Part shown: positions 1 through 7,687 of the stretch, piece after piece
How positions within the stretch are numbered: position 1 is the stretch's first letter
How the letters are laid out: the number at the start of each line of letters is the position of its first letter
NCBI GenBank assembly: GCA_964619055.1
Contig: CAZUDB010000050.1
Coordinates: forward strand, 1 to 26,998
Length of the DNA: 26,998 nucleotides
Direction: 5' to 3'
DNA from: CAYVUM01 sp964619055
GTDB lineage: Bacteria > Pseudomonadota > Alphaproteobacteria > Rhodospirillales > Defluviicoccaceae
Program-made: the position numbers and the translations under genes
Notes under the pieces: generated by a model
What the model saw: only the letters and a program-made list of their open reading frames with translations
The model's database searches: none
Told to the model about the DNA's origin: nothing

Positions 1-50
1 AGAGTTGGGCGCCCTACGTCCTCATCGGCGGCGCCGGATAAGCAATCGGC

Positions 51-240
51 CTAGTAACGGGCGGGTTTTGCGTCTGCCGCCAGAACGCGATAGACGAACG
101 CGCGTGCGATGCCGAGCCGGCGGGCGATCTCGGATGGGCCGACGCCCTCGTCCTGTAGAGCGCTGATATCCTCGGCAAGGGATGGAACGCCCAACGCCAG
201 GCTCCGGTCAGGGGCTTTAGGCCTTCGGCTATTGGACGTT
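51..240 (-). pseudogene. C-terminal remnant of a serine recombinase (resolvase/invertase)
   Basis: Read on the minus strand, this stretch ends in a helix-turn-helix typical of the C-terminus of Hin/TnpR-type serine recombinases. The key string is EIARRLGIARAFVYRVLA, preceded by LQDEGVGPS and followed by a stop codon at 51-53. The frame stays open upstream to about 290. No catalytic resolvase domain (Ser nucleophile, YxRxS-type motif) is present, because a tRNA gene begins at 312. It is therefore a decayed tail of a mobile-element recombinase, about 60 residues long. The family is recognised from the HTH alone. How it became truncated is inferred. Confidence 0.6.
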
Positions 241-295
241 TGGAGATTTGGCGCTCCCGTCCGAACTTTGTTCGAGCCGCCCCTTTGATAGGGTC

Positions 296-315
296 GCCAT
301 TTCCTTGGAAATGGC
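296..315. repeat. Near-perfect palindrome at the 3' end of tRNA-Arg
   Basis: GCCATTTCC and GGAAATGGC form 9-bp inverted arms separated by only TT. The right arm contains the discriminator base and the encoded CCA (312-315) of the minus-strand tRNA. A transcript running out of the tRNA could fold this into a short stem, but no T-tract follows, so it is not a classical terminator. It could be a processing signal or a relic of a recombination site. Confidence 0.5.
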
Positions 316-387
316 GCGCTCGGCAGGATTCGAACCTGCGACCTTCGGCTCCGGAGGCCGACGCTCTATCCACTGAGCTACGAGCGC
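312..387 (-). tRNA. tRNA-Arg (anticodon CCG)
   Basis: The minus strand folds as a complete cloverleaf. It has a 7-bp acceptor stem (GCGCTCG with CGAGCGC), a D-arm with GCTCAGT, an anticodon stem TCGGC/GCCGA around loop CTCCGGA (anticodon CCG), a T-loop TTCGAAT, discriminator G and an encoded CCA at 312-314. It is 76 nt including CCA. The serine-recombinase remnant lies just beyond its 3' end. Confidence 0.95.
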
Positions 388-737
388 TTGAGAAGCGGAG
401 ACTGTACGCCGCTGTCACTATGGCGACAACCCTGCCGTTGGGCCGTCCGGGTAGCCGACCGCTGTCCGATCTAGCGGAGCTCTCGCCGCATCGAGCCTTT
501 CGTTCCAGTCGAAAACGCGCTAAGCCTTGATTGTGACAATGCTGCACTGCACACGGAGCCTGTGGCACCATCAAGGGGGACGCAACTCAGTCCGGAGGCC
601 GCGCCAAGCCGACAGGAGCGGAATAGCGACCCGACAATTGCCTCGGCGGCGGTCAGGCCGTGTTGCATCCGGGCTTGTTGAAAGGGCCGCATGGTTCTAA
701 GTCATTCCCACTTGGCGTCAACAGAAGAAGATCGGCC
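388..737. other. Intergenic region between tRNA-Arg and glgA
   Basis: Apart from the tRNA promoter at its left end, I see no gene in these 350 bp. The open frames across it are readings through the tRNA or lack a ribosome binding site and recognisable protein content. It must hold the glgA promoter, but no convincing -35/-10 pair stands out. Confidence 0.5.
401..429 (-). promoter_or_regulatory. Likely sigma-70-type promoter of tRNA-Arg
   Basis: On the minus strand TTGTCG (424-429) and TACAGT (401-406) are separated by 17 bp. The -10-like box ends 13 nt before the first base of the mature tRNA. Spacing and position fit a vegetative promoter, although the boxes match the consensus only in part. 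Confidence 0.5.
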
Positions 738-2210
738 ATGTATATTACAATGATTTCGTCGGAGTTGTCGCCGGTCGCGAAAGTGGGCGGCCTGGGGGAT
801 GTTGTTTTCGGCCTGAGCCGAGAGCTTGAAGTGCGCGGAAACGCGGTCGAGATCATTCTGCCGAAATACGATTGTATGTGGTATGATGAAATCTGGGGTC
901 TTCACAAGATTTGGGAAGAACTTTGGGTGCCCTGGTATTCCGGGGCGATTGCCTGCAGTGTCTGGTTTGGATTTGTCCATGGTCGAAAGTGCTTTTTTAT
1001 CGATCCGCATTCACAAGATAATTTCTTTCATCGTGGCTGTTTTTATGGACATCACGATGATGCGCTGCGGTTTGCATTTTTTTCGCGGGCCGCACTTGAA
1101 TTTATGCTGAAGGCTGACAAGCGGCCTGACATCATTCACGTTCATGATTGGCAAACGGGACTTGTTCCTGTTATGTTTTATGAAATCTATCACCGGATTG
1201 GCCTGGACCGGCAACGGGTCGTCTACACTATTCATAACTTCAAGCATCAGGGTATTTACGGCGAGTCCGTGCTATGGGCTTCAGGGCTGAACCGCCCCGA
1301 ATACTATTTTCACCACGATCGCCTTCAGGATAACTTTAATCATCGTGCCCTCAATTTCATGAAGGGCGGGATTGTTTATTCCAACGGTGTAACGACCGTC
1401 TCCCCCCACCATGCCTGGGAGGCAAGGCATACCGAGCAGGGCCACGGCCTTGGCCATAGCTTGGCGGTTCATCAGGGCAAATTCACTGGGATTCTGAATG
1501 GCGTTGACTACGAGGTCTGGAATCCGGAAATCGATCGCTTCATTCCGGTCCACTACAACGAGTGGAATGTGGAGGCCAAGTACGAGAACAAGACCGCATT
1601 GCGGGAGCGGCTGTGGCTGCGCAATGAGTTCAAGCCGGTCGTTGCGTACGTGGGCCGGCTCGATGCACAAAAGGGTGTGCACCTGATCCAACATGCCGTG
1701 TTTTATGCGCTGGAACGGGGCGCGCAATTCGTGCTGTTAGGTGCGGCTGGGGACACGGGCATCAACAACCACTTCTGGCACCTAAAGCACCAGCTCAACG
1801 ACAATCCCGACGTCCACATGGAAATCGGCTTCAACGAGCAACTTGCCCACCTGATTTATGCCGGCTCTGACATCATGATCGTGCCCAGCATGTATGAGCC
1901 CTGCGGACTGACCCAGATGATCGCTATGCGCTACGGCACAGTGCCGGTGGTTCGAGCGGTTGGGGGTCTCGTCGACACTGTGTTCGACCGCGACCACGCC
2001 GACAAGCCGTTGGAAGAGCGCAACGGCTATCTCTTCCACAACGCCGACTTCCACGCGCTTGAGTCAGCGCTCGGCCGGGCCATTGGTCTGTGGTTCTCCT
2101 ATCCGAAGGAATTTCGTCGGCTCATTACCAATTGCCTGGCGGCGGACTACTCCTGGGGTGTGTCAGGTGCTCACTATCTCGGCTTGTATGAGCACGTTCG
2201 CGCGAAATAG
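738..2210 (+). CDS. glgA: Glycogen (starch) synthase, GT5 family
   Basis: Transfers glucose from ADP-glucose (or UDP-glucose) to the non-reducing end of an alpha-1,4-glucan, in the cytoplasm. The 490-residue product has the usual GT-B length and order. The N-terminal donor-site loop KVGGLGDV (residues 15-22) is a variant of KTGGL. The middle has the linker NGVDYEVWNPEID, then VAYVGRLDAQKG opens the C-terminal domain. The retaining-GT motif EPCGL (residues 387-391) sits inside PSMYEPCGLTQM, and VVRAVGGLVDTV follows. The ATG at 738 was chosen because homology starts there (MYITMISSEL). An earlier in-frame start at 660 would add 26 residues without family character. The N-terminal half is strikingly AT-rich compared with the C-terminal half. 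The neighbouring convergent GH57 gene supports a role in glucan metabolism. Confidence 0.93.
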   Translation: MYITMISSELSPVAKVGGLGDVVFGLSRELEVRGNAVEIILPKYDCMWYDEIWGLHKIWEELWVPWYSGAIACSVWFGFVHGRKCFFIDPHSQDNFFHRGCFYGHHDDALRFAFFSRAALEFMLKADKRPDIIHVHDWQTGLVPVMFYEIYHRIGLDRQRVVYTIHNFKHQGIYGESVLWASGLNRPEYYFHHDRLQDNFNHRALNFMKGGIVYSNGVTTVSPHHAWEARHTEQGHGLGHSLAVHQGKFTGILNGVDYEVWNPEIDRFIPVHYNEWNVEAKYENKTALRERLWLRNEFKPVVAYVGRLDAQKGVHLIQHAVFYALERGAQFVLLGAAGDTGINNHFWHLKHQLNDNPDVHMEIGFNEQLAHLIYAGSDIMIVPSMYEPCGLTQMIAMRYGTVPVVRAVGGLVDTVFDRDHADKPLEERNGYLFHNADFHALESALGRAIGLWFSYPKEFRRLITNCLAADYSWGVSGAHYLGLYEHVRAK

Positions 2211-2292
2211 TTCCAGTCAAACAATCATTTGAGTGGAGGCGGCGCTTATCGGCTGTCTCCAGGGGGAGCCGCACTTTCGGCTGCCGTTCCGG

Positions 2293-3555
2293 CTAGGGTT
2301 GCGGTTCAGACTCCGCCGCCGGTGCGGCGCCTTCGGATCCGGAATCCATCTGATCCATCGCGACGGCAGCGTGCGGCACCAAGCGTTCAGCCTCATGGAT
2401 TTCCGTCCAGCAGGCGTCCAGGTCGTGATGGGTTTTGTGAACCCAGGCGTCGCCCCAATAGAGGTTGCAGGACGTCTCGGCCCTGAGCAGGCGCCAGCGG
2501 GCGTGGTCCAGGTGGTTCCACGCCCTCTGCTCCAGATCACCGGCGTCAAGAGCGCGATCGAGCAGAGCCCGGAAGGTTCGGCTGGTGTCGTGAATGCGGG
2601 CCATGGCGTCGCGCTGCATTTCACCGCCTTGCCACTGGTGGAAATCCCAGCCGTGGTGCTCGTCCGTGTTCCAGGCACCACGGCGCACGGTAACGCGGCC
2701 GTGGGCGCCAAACCGGTCCAGGTAGTCCGAGATTTTCGTAGGCCGCATCACTGACCAGCCATTGCGGATATGGTCCAACGCCTCTTTGTAAAAATACTGC
2801 CAGAAGTTGGCCTTGGCATTGGTATTGCGGAACCAGCCGCCGTTGTCCCCGTCCGTGGCGGTGGTGACCAGCGGCGGAAACTCGCACCACTTCGTCCGTT
2901 CGTTCAGCTCATGGTAAAACCAGCCGTAGTCCATGCCGGCGAGCTGCGCGTTGGAGAGATCACGATCGCGCACGACGATGACGATCTCGTGGCCGTCATA
3001 CTCAGCGATGTGCGGGCGATAGCGCAGCTCCTGCCAGGACATCTGATCCACGGGGTCCACATACTCGCTGTCGACCAGCACATAGCGATAGCCGGCCCTT
3101 ACCAGGTGCGGGATCACCTCCATGGTGAAGCCCATCTCCGGCGGCCAGAAACCCGCGAACGCATCGCGCCAGAACACGTGGCGGGCGAGGCCGAGCCAAC
3201 GCTCGATGTGGTCGTCCCAGTCGGCCTCAGGGATTAGCGCCAGCACGGGATGATAGTACCCCGTGCCGATGATCTCAAAGATGCGTTCGTTCTGCAGCGA
3301 CCACAGCAGCGTGCCGCAATCGACAATGCCATAGGTGCGGCTCTGAAACCCCGGGTCCGCGAGCGATTCCAGCAAGGTGCCGGATAACGTCAGGTTAACC
3401 CTTGCAATGTCTTCGTAGCTCCACAGGCTGCGCGGCATGCGGTCATAGGCAAATAGGATCTCCTTGCACTCCCACTCGTTCATGGCGAGCAGATGGTCCA
3501 AATTGCCGGAGGGCTGGTGCAGGTTGAGCACGAGCGCGTGGTGGATTTCCTGCAT
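2293..3555 (-). CDS. Glycoside hydrolase family 57 protein
   Basis: A 420-residue GH57 protein, a family of retaining alpha-glucan-active enzymes (alpha-amylase, 4-alpha-glucanotransferase, branching enzyme). Visible motifs in order are LNLHQP (10-15), SGTLL (58-62), FWPPEMGFT (136-144) with Glu140 in the place of the family nucleophile, LVDSEY (160-165) and TDGDNGG (234-240) with candidate acid/base Asp235. A C-terminal signature AETSCNLYWG recurs in the second GH57 protein of this window. Catalytic assignments come from motif order, not alignment. The last 20 residues are low complexity (Ala/Glu/Pro). It converges on glgA with an 82-bp gap, so a glycogen-remodelling role is likely. The exact reaction cannot be fixed from sequence. 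The ribosome binding site is weak (AGGG). Confidence 0.88.
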   Translation of the reverse strand: MQEIHHALVLNLHQPSGNLDHLLAMNEWECKEILFAYDRMPRSLWSYEDIARVNLTLSGTLLESLADPGFQSRTYGIVDCGTLLWSLQNERIFEIIGTGYYHPVLALIPEADWDDHIERWLGLARHVFWRDAFAGFWPPEMGFTMEVIPHLVRAGYRYVLVDSEYVDPVDQMSWQELRYRPHIAEYDGHEIVIVVRDRDLSNAQLAGMDYGWFYHELNERTKWCEFPPLVTTATDGDNGGWFRNTNAKANFWQYFYKEALDHIRNGWSVMRPTKISDYLDRFGAHGRVTVRRGAWNTDEHHGWDFHQWQGGEMQRDAMARIHDTSRTFRALLDRALDAGDLEQRAWNHLDHARWRLLRAETSCNLYWGDAWVHKTHHDLDACWTEIHEAERLVPHAAVAMDQMDSGSEGAAPAAESEPQP

Positions 3556-3705
3556 GTCGTTTCGCCCTGTTTTTGTGGTCCCGGTCGGGGTCGAGTTGCC
3601 AACGGCGGCAGCCGCTTATGGTTTGATCATGGATCATCGCCGTTCATCACGAGGCTATCCGGCGTTGGCGTTGCCGGCAACCAGGGACTTGCGAACCCGG
3701 TGCTA

Positions 3706-4587
3706 TCAGCCGCTGCCGTCCGGCTCGCTTCGAGCAAGTTCGGCTCGCCCTTTCAGGTCCTGAACCTCCCGTCGCAGGGCTCGGAGTTCCTGCAGGATCA
3801 AGGCTCTTTCGTCTTGGGCGTCACTCTCGACCTTGGCTTGCTCAACCTCATGCTCCGATTGCATGGCGCTGACGACAACAGCGATGAACAGGTTCAGCAT
3901 CGTGAAGGTCGCAACCAGGATGAACGGAACGAAGAAGAGCCAAGCGTAGGGATAGGTGTCCATGACCGGGCGGACGATCCCCATGGACCAGCTCTCTAGA
4001 GTCATGATCTGGAACAGGCTGTACAGACTCTCGCCGATGGTGCCGAACCAGTCGGGAAAGCTGTTGCCAAACAACTTGGTCGCCATCACGCCGGCCACGT
4101 AAAAGATCAGGGACAGCAACGCGATGATGGCGGCAAGGCCTGGGATCGCCGACAACAGCGCCTGAACCACGGATCGCATCTGCGGCACCACAGAGATCAA
4201 GCGCAGCACGCGCAGCACCCGCAGGGCCCGCAACACCGAAAAGCCGTTGGTGGCCGGCAGCCAGGCGATGCCCACGACAATCACATCGAAGATACCCCAC
4301 GGATCGCGGAAGAAGCGCCAGCCGTGGGCCACGATGCGGGCGGCGATTTCCACAGTGAAAACCATCAGCATGGCACGATCGAGGGCGAGAACAACGTCGC
4401 CCGCCGCGGTCATTACGGTCTCCGAGGTTTCCATGCCAAGGGTAATGGCATTAAGCACGATCAGCGCGATGATGATGCGCTGAAACGTCGGCGCTTCGAC
4501 CAATGTTCGCAACCGCTGGCGCCAACGCGCGGTTTCGCTTCCCGTCTGGCCGGTTTCCGCCGTTGTTGCGGTGTTTGCCGTGTCCAC
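3706..4587 (-). CDS. Bacterial voltage-gated sodium channel (BacNav/NaChBac family)
   Basis: A 293-residue six-helix ion channel subunit that would assemble as a homotetramer in the inner membrane. S1 is about residues 36-55, S2 68-90 and S3 98-113. S4 (117-140) has arginines every third position (R120, R123, R126, R129). S5 is 146-172 and S6 211-243. The pore loop carries the selectivity filter TLESWSM (196-202), the same as in Magnetococcus NavMs and close to NaChBac TLESWAS. This points to sodium rather than potassium selectivity. The C-terminus (about 245-285) is an acidic then heptad-patterned helix (ILQELRALRREVQDL), matching the tetrameric coiled coil of the family. Translation starts at GTG 4585-4587 behind AAGGAGG. 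It is followed on the same strand by the GH57 gene after 150 bp. Confidence 0.93.
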   Translation of the reverse strand: MDTANTATTAETGQTGSETARWRQRLRTLVEAPTFQRIIIALIVLNAITLGMETSETVMTAAGDVVLALDRAMLMVFTVEIAARIVAHGWRFFRDPWGIFDVIVVGIAWLPATNGFSVLRALRVLRVLRLISVVPQMRSVVQALLSAIPGLAAIIALLSLIFYVAGVMATKLFGNSFPDWFGTIGESLYSLFQIMTLESWSMGIVRPVMDTYPYAWLFFVPFILVATFTMLNLFIAVVVSAMQSEHEVEQAKVESDAQDERALILQELRALRREVQDLKGRAELARSEPDGSG

Positions 4588-4704
4588 CTCGCAGGTTCCT
4601 CCTTAAACCACCGTTAACCGCCACCCTGGCATACTGGATGTTGCCCCTGCCAGCGGATCGGCTCTGCCCGTTCGCTTGCGTCTGACCATAGGGTCCTCGG
4701 CGCC

Positions 4705-5820
4705 ATGACCTCAGCCACCTCCGGGCCCAGCGCCGCCGACTTCTCGCGGGCGCTGTTGCTTGGCTCCATCCAGACCCAGTACGACCAGCGCGCCCGGACC
4801 GAAATTGAGCGCATCACCGAGCGCCACGGCGTGGACATTGGTGCGGCCGAGCGTGAGCGCACCCGCTGGCAGCGTCACAAGACCGACCTCGGCAGTGCCC
4901 GCAACCTTCTTGAGGACACGACGCGGCGGCTCCAAGCGATCCAACGGAGTCTGGACGTGCTGTCCGAGACCATTGTCCAGGCCGAACGGGACCCGGAGAT
5001 CGCGACCGGGTCAGCGGGCTACGCGACAGTGTTCGACAATCATTTGGATGCAATCCGGTCAAGCGCGGAAAATGCAAGGTACGATCCCAATCTGCTCGGC
5101 AACATCACGGGCTACACGTTCTCCTTCGATGTCAACCTGACCGGTCGCAGTCACACCGTTCACGGCGGCTATGTGGGCACGACTTATGAGTTCCGGGACG
5201 CGGGCGACAAAACCTGGGTTCCGGACCACCGTGCCAATCTGCTGCAGCAATATGATGACTACCCAACCGAGGAATCGGGGCTCCGTGCGACAACAGCCGG
5301 TGGCGTCGAGTTGGATGCCCTTTCGGGCACTTCGGCAACCATCACGCTCGGCCGGGAGACGGCGGCGGCTCTGACCGTCTCCGGCACCATCGAGGCCAAG
5401 GGTCTGGCCCTCCTAGATGCGTGGAGCTATCAAAATCTGGCCGACGCCGACGGTCGGTCCCGGGCGCTCTCCGACATCGCGTTTGCCCGACAGACGCTGA
5501 ACCTCGAACGCAGCCGCTACGAGCTTGCCTTAAGCGTCGTGGATCGCAGCGAGCGAAGAGCCGATGCCGCCATCGAGCGGACCACCCAGGAACGCCTCGG
5601 TCTGATCCGAGAACGCGAGCGGGCCAAGCAAGTCGCCCAGGCCCAGATCCAGAGCCAGCTCTCCATGGTGGCCAATTCGCTCAGCCACGCCGAAGGTTTG
5701 TATCGCTCCTACCGCAACATGTTTGGTCAGTACAGCACCCTGCCGGGGAGCTTTAACCGAGTCGTCGGCACAACGTCCGCGGCACGGGTGTTCTCGTCGA
5801 TCCTGAACATTCGCGCCTAG
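4705..5820 (+). CDS. Unknown helical protein with flagellin-like layout
   Basis: I do not recognise this 371-residue protein as a named family. It has a helical N-terminal third (about 20-100, charged coiled-coil character), a turn-rich beta-like middle (about 130-230, with TTAGGVELDALSGTSATITLG) and a long helical C-terminal third (about 250-340). The order helix / FDNHLDAIRSSAEN...NLLGN / beta insert / C-terminal helix ending QSQLSMVANSLSHAEGL resembles the D1-variable-D1 order of flagellins. Conserved flagellin residues are not clear, and no signal peptide is visible. The start at ATG 4705 has only a weak AGGG upstream. It is divergent from the sodium channel gene (117 bp between starts). 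Coding status is supported by length, GC-rich third positions and coherent composition. Confidence 0.7.
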   Translation: MTSATSGPSAADFSRALLLGSIQTQYDQRARTEIERITERHGVDIGAAERERTRWQRHKTDLGSARNLLEDTTRRLQAIQRSLDVLSETIVQAERDPEIATGSAGYATVFDNHLDAIRSSAENARYDPNLLGNITGYTFSFDVNLTGRSHTVHGGYVGTTYEFRDAGDKTWVPDHRANLLQQYDDYPTEESGLRATTAGGVELDALSGTSATITLGRETAAALTVSGTIEAKGLALLDAWSYQNLADADGRSRALSDIAFARQTLNLERSRYELALSVVDRSERRADAAIERTTQERLGLIRERERAKQVAQAQIQSQLSMVANSLSHAEGLYRSYRNMFGQYSTLPGSFNRVVGTTSAARVFSSILNIRA

Positions 5821-5922
5821 GCCGGGCCGCTCCGCCATAAACGCCTTCGGTTGACGGCAGCGCCGAACAATCGCCTTGCGGCAACACGCGCAGCCTGTTT
5901 GACTGGCGTGCTGAGGGGCATC

Positions 5923-5973
5923 GGGGGCCCGCCAACGGCGCCCCCCGTAACGGTTTCGACCAAGGGGGGCACC
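5923..5973 (+). promoter_or_regulatory. Two mutually exclusive GC-rich hairpins in the GH57 leader
   Basis: GGGGGC (5923-5928) can pair with GCCCCC (5940-5945). Alternatively GGCGCCCCCC (5937-5946) can pair with GGGGGGCACC (5964-5973; nine of ten pairs). Both use the same C-tract, so only one can form at a time. The element lies about 120 bp before the GH57 start and 100 bp after the previous stop codon. It could be a terminator of the upstream gene or an attenuator-like switch. No T-run follows either stem. Confidence 0.3.
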
Positions 5974-6091
5974 GCCGGAACGTCAAGCCGTGTGGTCGAA
6001 GGGAACCAACATCCCACGCGATGCCACCCCGCCACGTCAACAATATCGCAGTGCGCATCGCCGCACGCCCAAGGAGTGAGGAGCGCCCGCC

Positions 6092-7561
6092 GTGTTGGAC
6101 CTGCCTGAATACGTTGATGGTCTGCCGAATCTCGCTGGCCAAGAGACGGCCGTTACCAAGGCCATGAAGGCCGCCGCGAAGAAAGAGGTTTATCGTCCCG
6201 ACAGCGGGGTCGACTTCGGCGCGATCCGGGCCGCCTTCGCGATCGCCCTGCACCAACACCAGCCGCTAATCCCGGCAGGCGGCGGTGATCTTTCAACGGC
6301 GGCCGTGATCAGCAACCTGCAACATATGATGGAAAACCAGGGCATTGGCGACAACCACAACGCGCCGGTGTTCGTTTGGTGTTATAAACGGATTGGCGAG
6401 TTCGTGCCGCAGCTGGTGCAAGAAGGCAACCGCCCGCGTTGCATGTTGGAGTACTCCGGCACGCTGCTACACGGGCTCCGTGCCATGGGCGAAGATCACG
6501 TCATCGACGCGCTCAAAGGCGTCACGATGAACCCGAATTACTGGAACGCTGTCGAATGGTTGGGCATGCCTTGGGGCCATGCCGTGGCGCCGTCTACGCC
6601 AGTTCAGGATTACCGCCTGCATGTCCAAGCTTTTCTGCACCACTTCGCTGCCATCTTCGGCAATGCCGCGTTGGAGCGGGTGCGCGGCTTCTCACCGTCG
6701 GAGATGGCCCTGCCCAACCACCCCGATGTGGCCTATGCGTTCGTCAAAACGCTGGTCGACTGCGGCTTCCAGTGGGTGCTGGTGCAGGAGCACACCGTCG
6801 AGCAGCCGGAAACCGGTCACGGCATCGCGCATCGCCATATCCCGAACCGGCTCGTCGTCCGCTCCTCCACGGGCGAGGAGGCGGAAATCCTGGCGCTCAT
6901 CAAGACCCAAGGCTCTGACACCAAGCTCGTCGCACAGATGCAGCCCTATTACGAAGCCAAGTCCATGAGCCGGATCGAGGTCGCGGGCATCAGTGTTCCG
7001 CCGCTGGTCACCCAGATTGCCGATGGCGAAAACGGTGGCGTAATGATGAACGAGTTTCCCGGAAAGTTCATGGAGGTCATGCGCGAATCCTCCCATTCGG
7101 ACACGCCGGCCATGAACGGCACGGAGTACATCGAGCACCTGTTCGCCGCTGGCGTGAAGCGTTCCAAACTTCCAATCATCCAGCCGATCTTCCAGAACAT
7201 GATCTGGTCGCGGATGACGCCGGGTGATGGCCCGGACAAGCTGGCCAAGGTCATCGAGGAGTGTCGTCAGGCTGACCACCGTTTCCACATGGAGGGCGGT
7301 TCCTGGACCAACGACCTCTCCTGGGTCCACGGCTACGACGACGTGTTGACCGCCATGGACCGGGCCAGCGCCAAATTTAACGAGCGGGTTTTAAGCCAGA
7401 AAAAACTCAAGACCGACGAACAACGCTATCGCAATGCTTTGTTCCACCTGCTCACGGCGGAAACCAGCTGCTATCGCTATTGGGGCCAGGGGATCTGGAC
7501 CGATTACGGCCGGGAACTGTGCCGGCGGGCCGAGGCCATCGTCGACAACGACTACGCATAA
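6092..7561 (+). CDS. Glycoside hydrolase family 57 protein (second copy)
   Basis: A 489-residue GH57 protein distinct from, but of the same subgroup as, the protein at 2293-3555. Shared landmarks are HQHQP (54-58), SGTLL (122-126), GFSPSEMALP (199-208, Glu204 in the nucleophile position), ADGENGG (310-316) and, near the C-terminus, AETSCYRYWG. GH57 enzymes act on alpha-1,4/1,6-glucans, so together with glgA this points to storage-polysaccharide turnover in the cytoplasm (no signal peptide). The N-terminal 45 residues before the barrel are an extension absent from the first copy. The start is GTG 6092 behind AAGGAGTGAGGAG. A strong hairpin follows the stop codon. Substrate and reaction type are not determinable here. 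Confidence 0.88.
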   Translation: MLDLPEYVDGLPNLAGQETAVTKAMKAAAKKEVYRPDSGVDFGAIRAAFAIALHQHQPLIPAGGGDLSTAAVISNLQHMMENQGIGDNHNAPVFVWCYKRIGEFVPQLVQEGNRPRCMLEYSGTLLHGLRAMGEDHVIDALKGVTMNPNYWNAVEWLGMPWGHAVAPSTPVQDYRLHVQAFLHHFAAIFGNAALERVRGFSPSEMALPNHPDVAYAFVKTLVDCGFQWVLVQEHTVEQPETGHGIAHRHIPNRLVVRSSTGEEAEILALIKTQGSDTKLVAQMQPYYEAKSMSRIEVAGISVPPLVTQIADGENGGVMMNEFPGKFMEVMRESSHSDTPAMNGTEYIEHLFAAGVKRSKLPIIQPIFQNMIWSRMTPGDGPDKLAKVIEECRQADHRFHMEGGSWTNDLSWVHGYDDVLTAMDRASAKFNERVLSQKKLKTDEQRYRNALFHLLTAETSCYRYWGQGIWTDYGRELCRRAEAIVDNDYA

Positions 7562-7571
7562 CCACACCTGC

Positions 7572-7596
7572 GGGCAGGCGGCTCCGTCGCCTGCCC
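7572..7596 (+). terminator. Terminator-like hairpin after the second GH57 gene
   Basis: GGGCAGGCG (7572-7580) and CGCCTGCCC (7588-7596) form a perfect 9-bp stem with a 7-nt loop, 10 nt after the GH57 stop codon. It lacks a following T-tract, so intrinsic termination is uncertain. Its position fits an end-of-transcript structure. Confidence 0.5.
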
Positions 7597-7687
7597 CTCA
7601 ATGCCTTCCCGCGCAAGGGTTGAAAAACTCTCGCCGCATTGCATTTTTTGACTCGGTGATTGCGTGATGAGGCTGTGGTGGGAAACA

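Noticed and set aside
14..574. Long minus-strand open frames across the tRNA-Arg region
   Set aside because: They are readings through the tRNA (the familiar SVDRAS...FESC string) and lack a ribosome site. The only protein-like part in the area is the recombinase tail in a different frame.
660..737. Upstream in-frame start for glycogen synthase
   Set aside because: The extra 26 residues have no family character, while MYITMISSEL at 738 matches where glycogen synthases begin.
2250..2271. Imperfect hairpin between convergent glgA and GH57 genes
   Set aside because: A 5-bp stem with mismatches and wobbles and no T-run; too weak to call a terminator.
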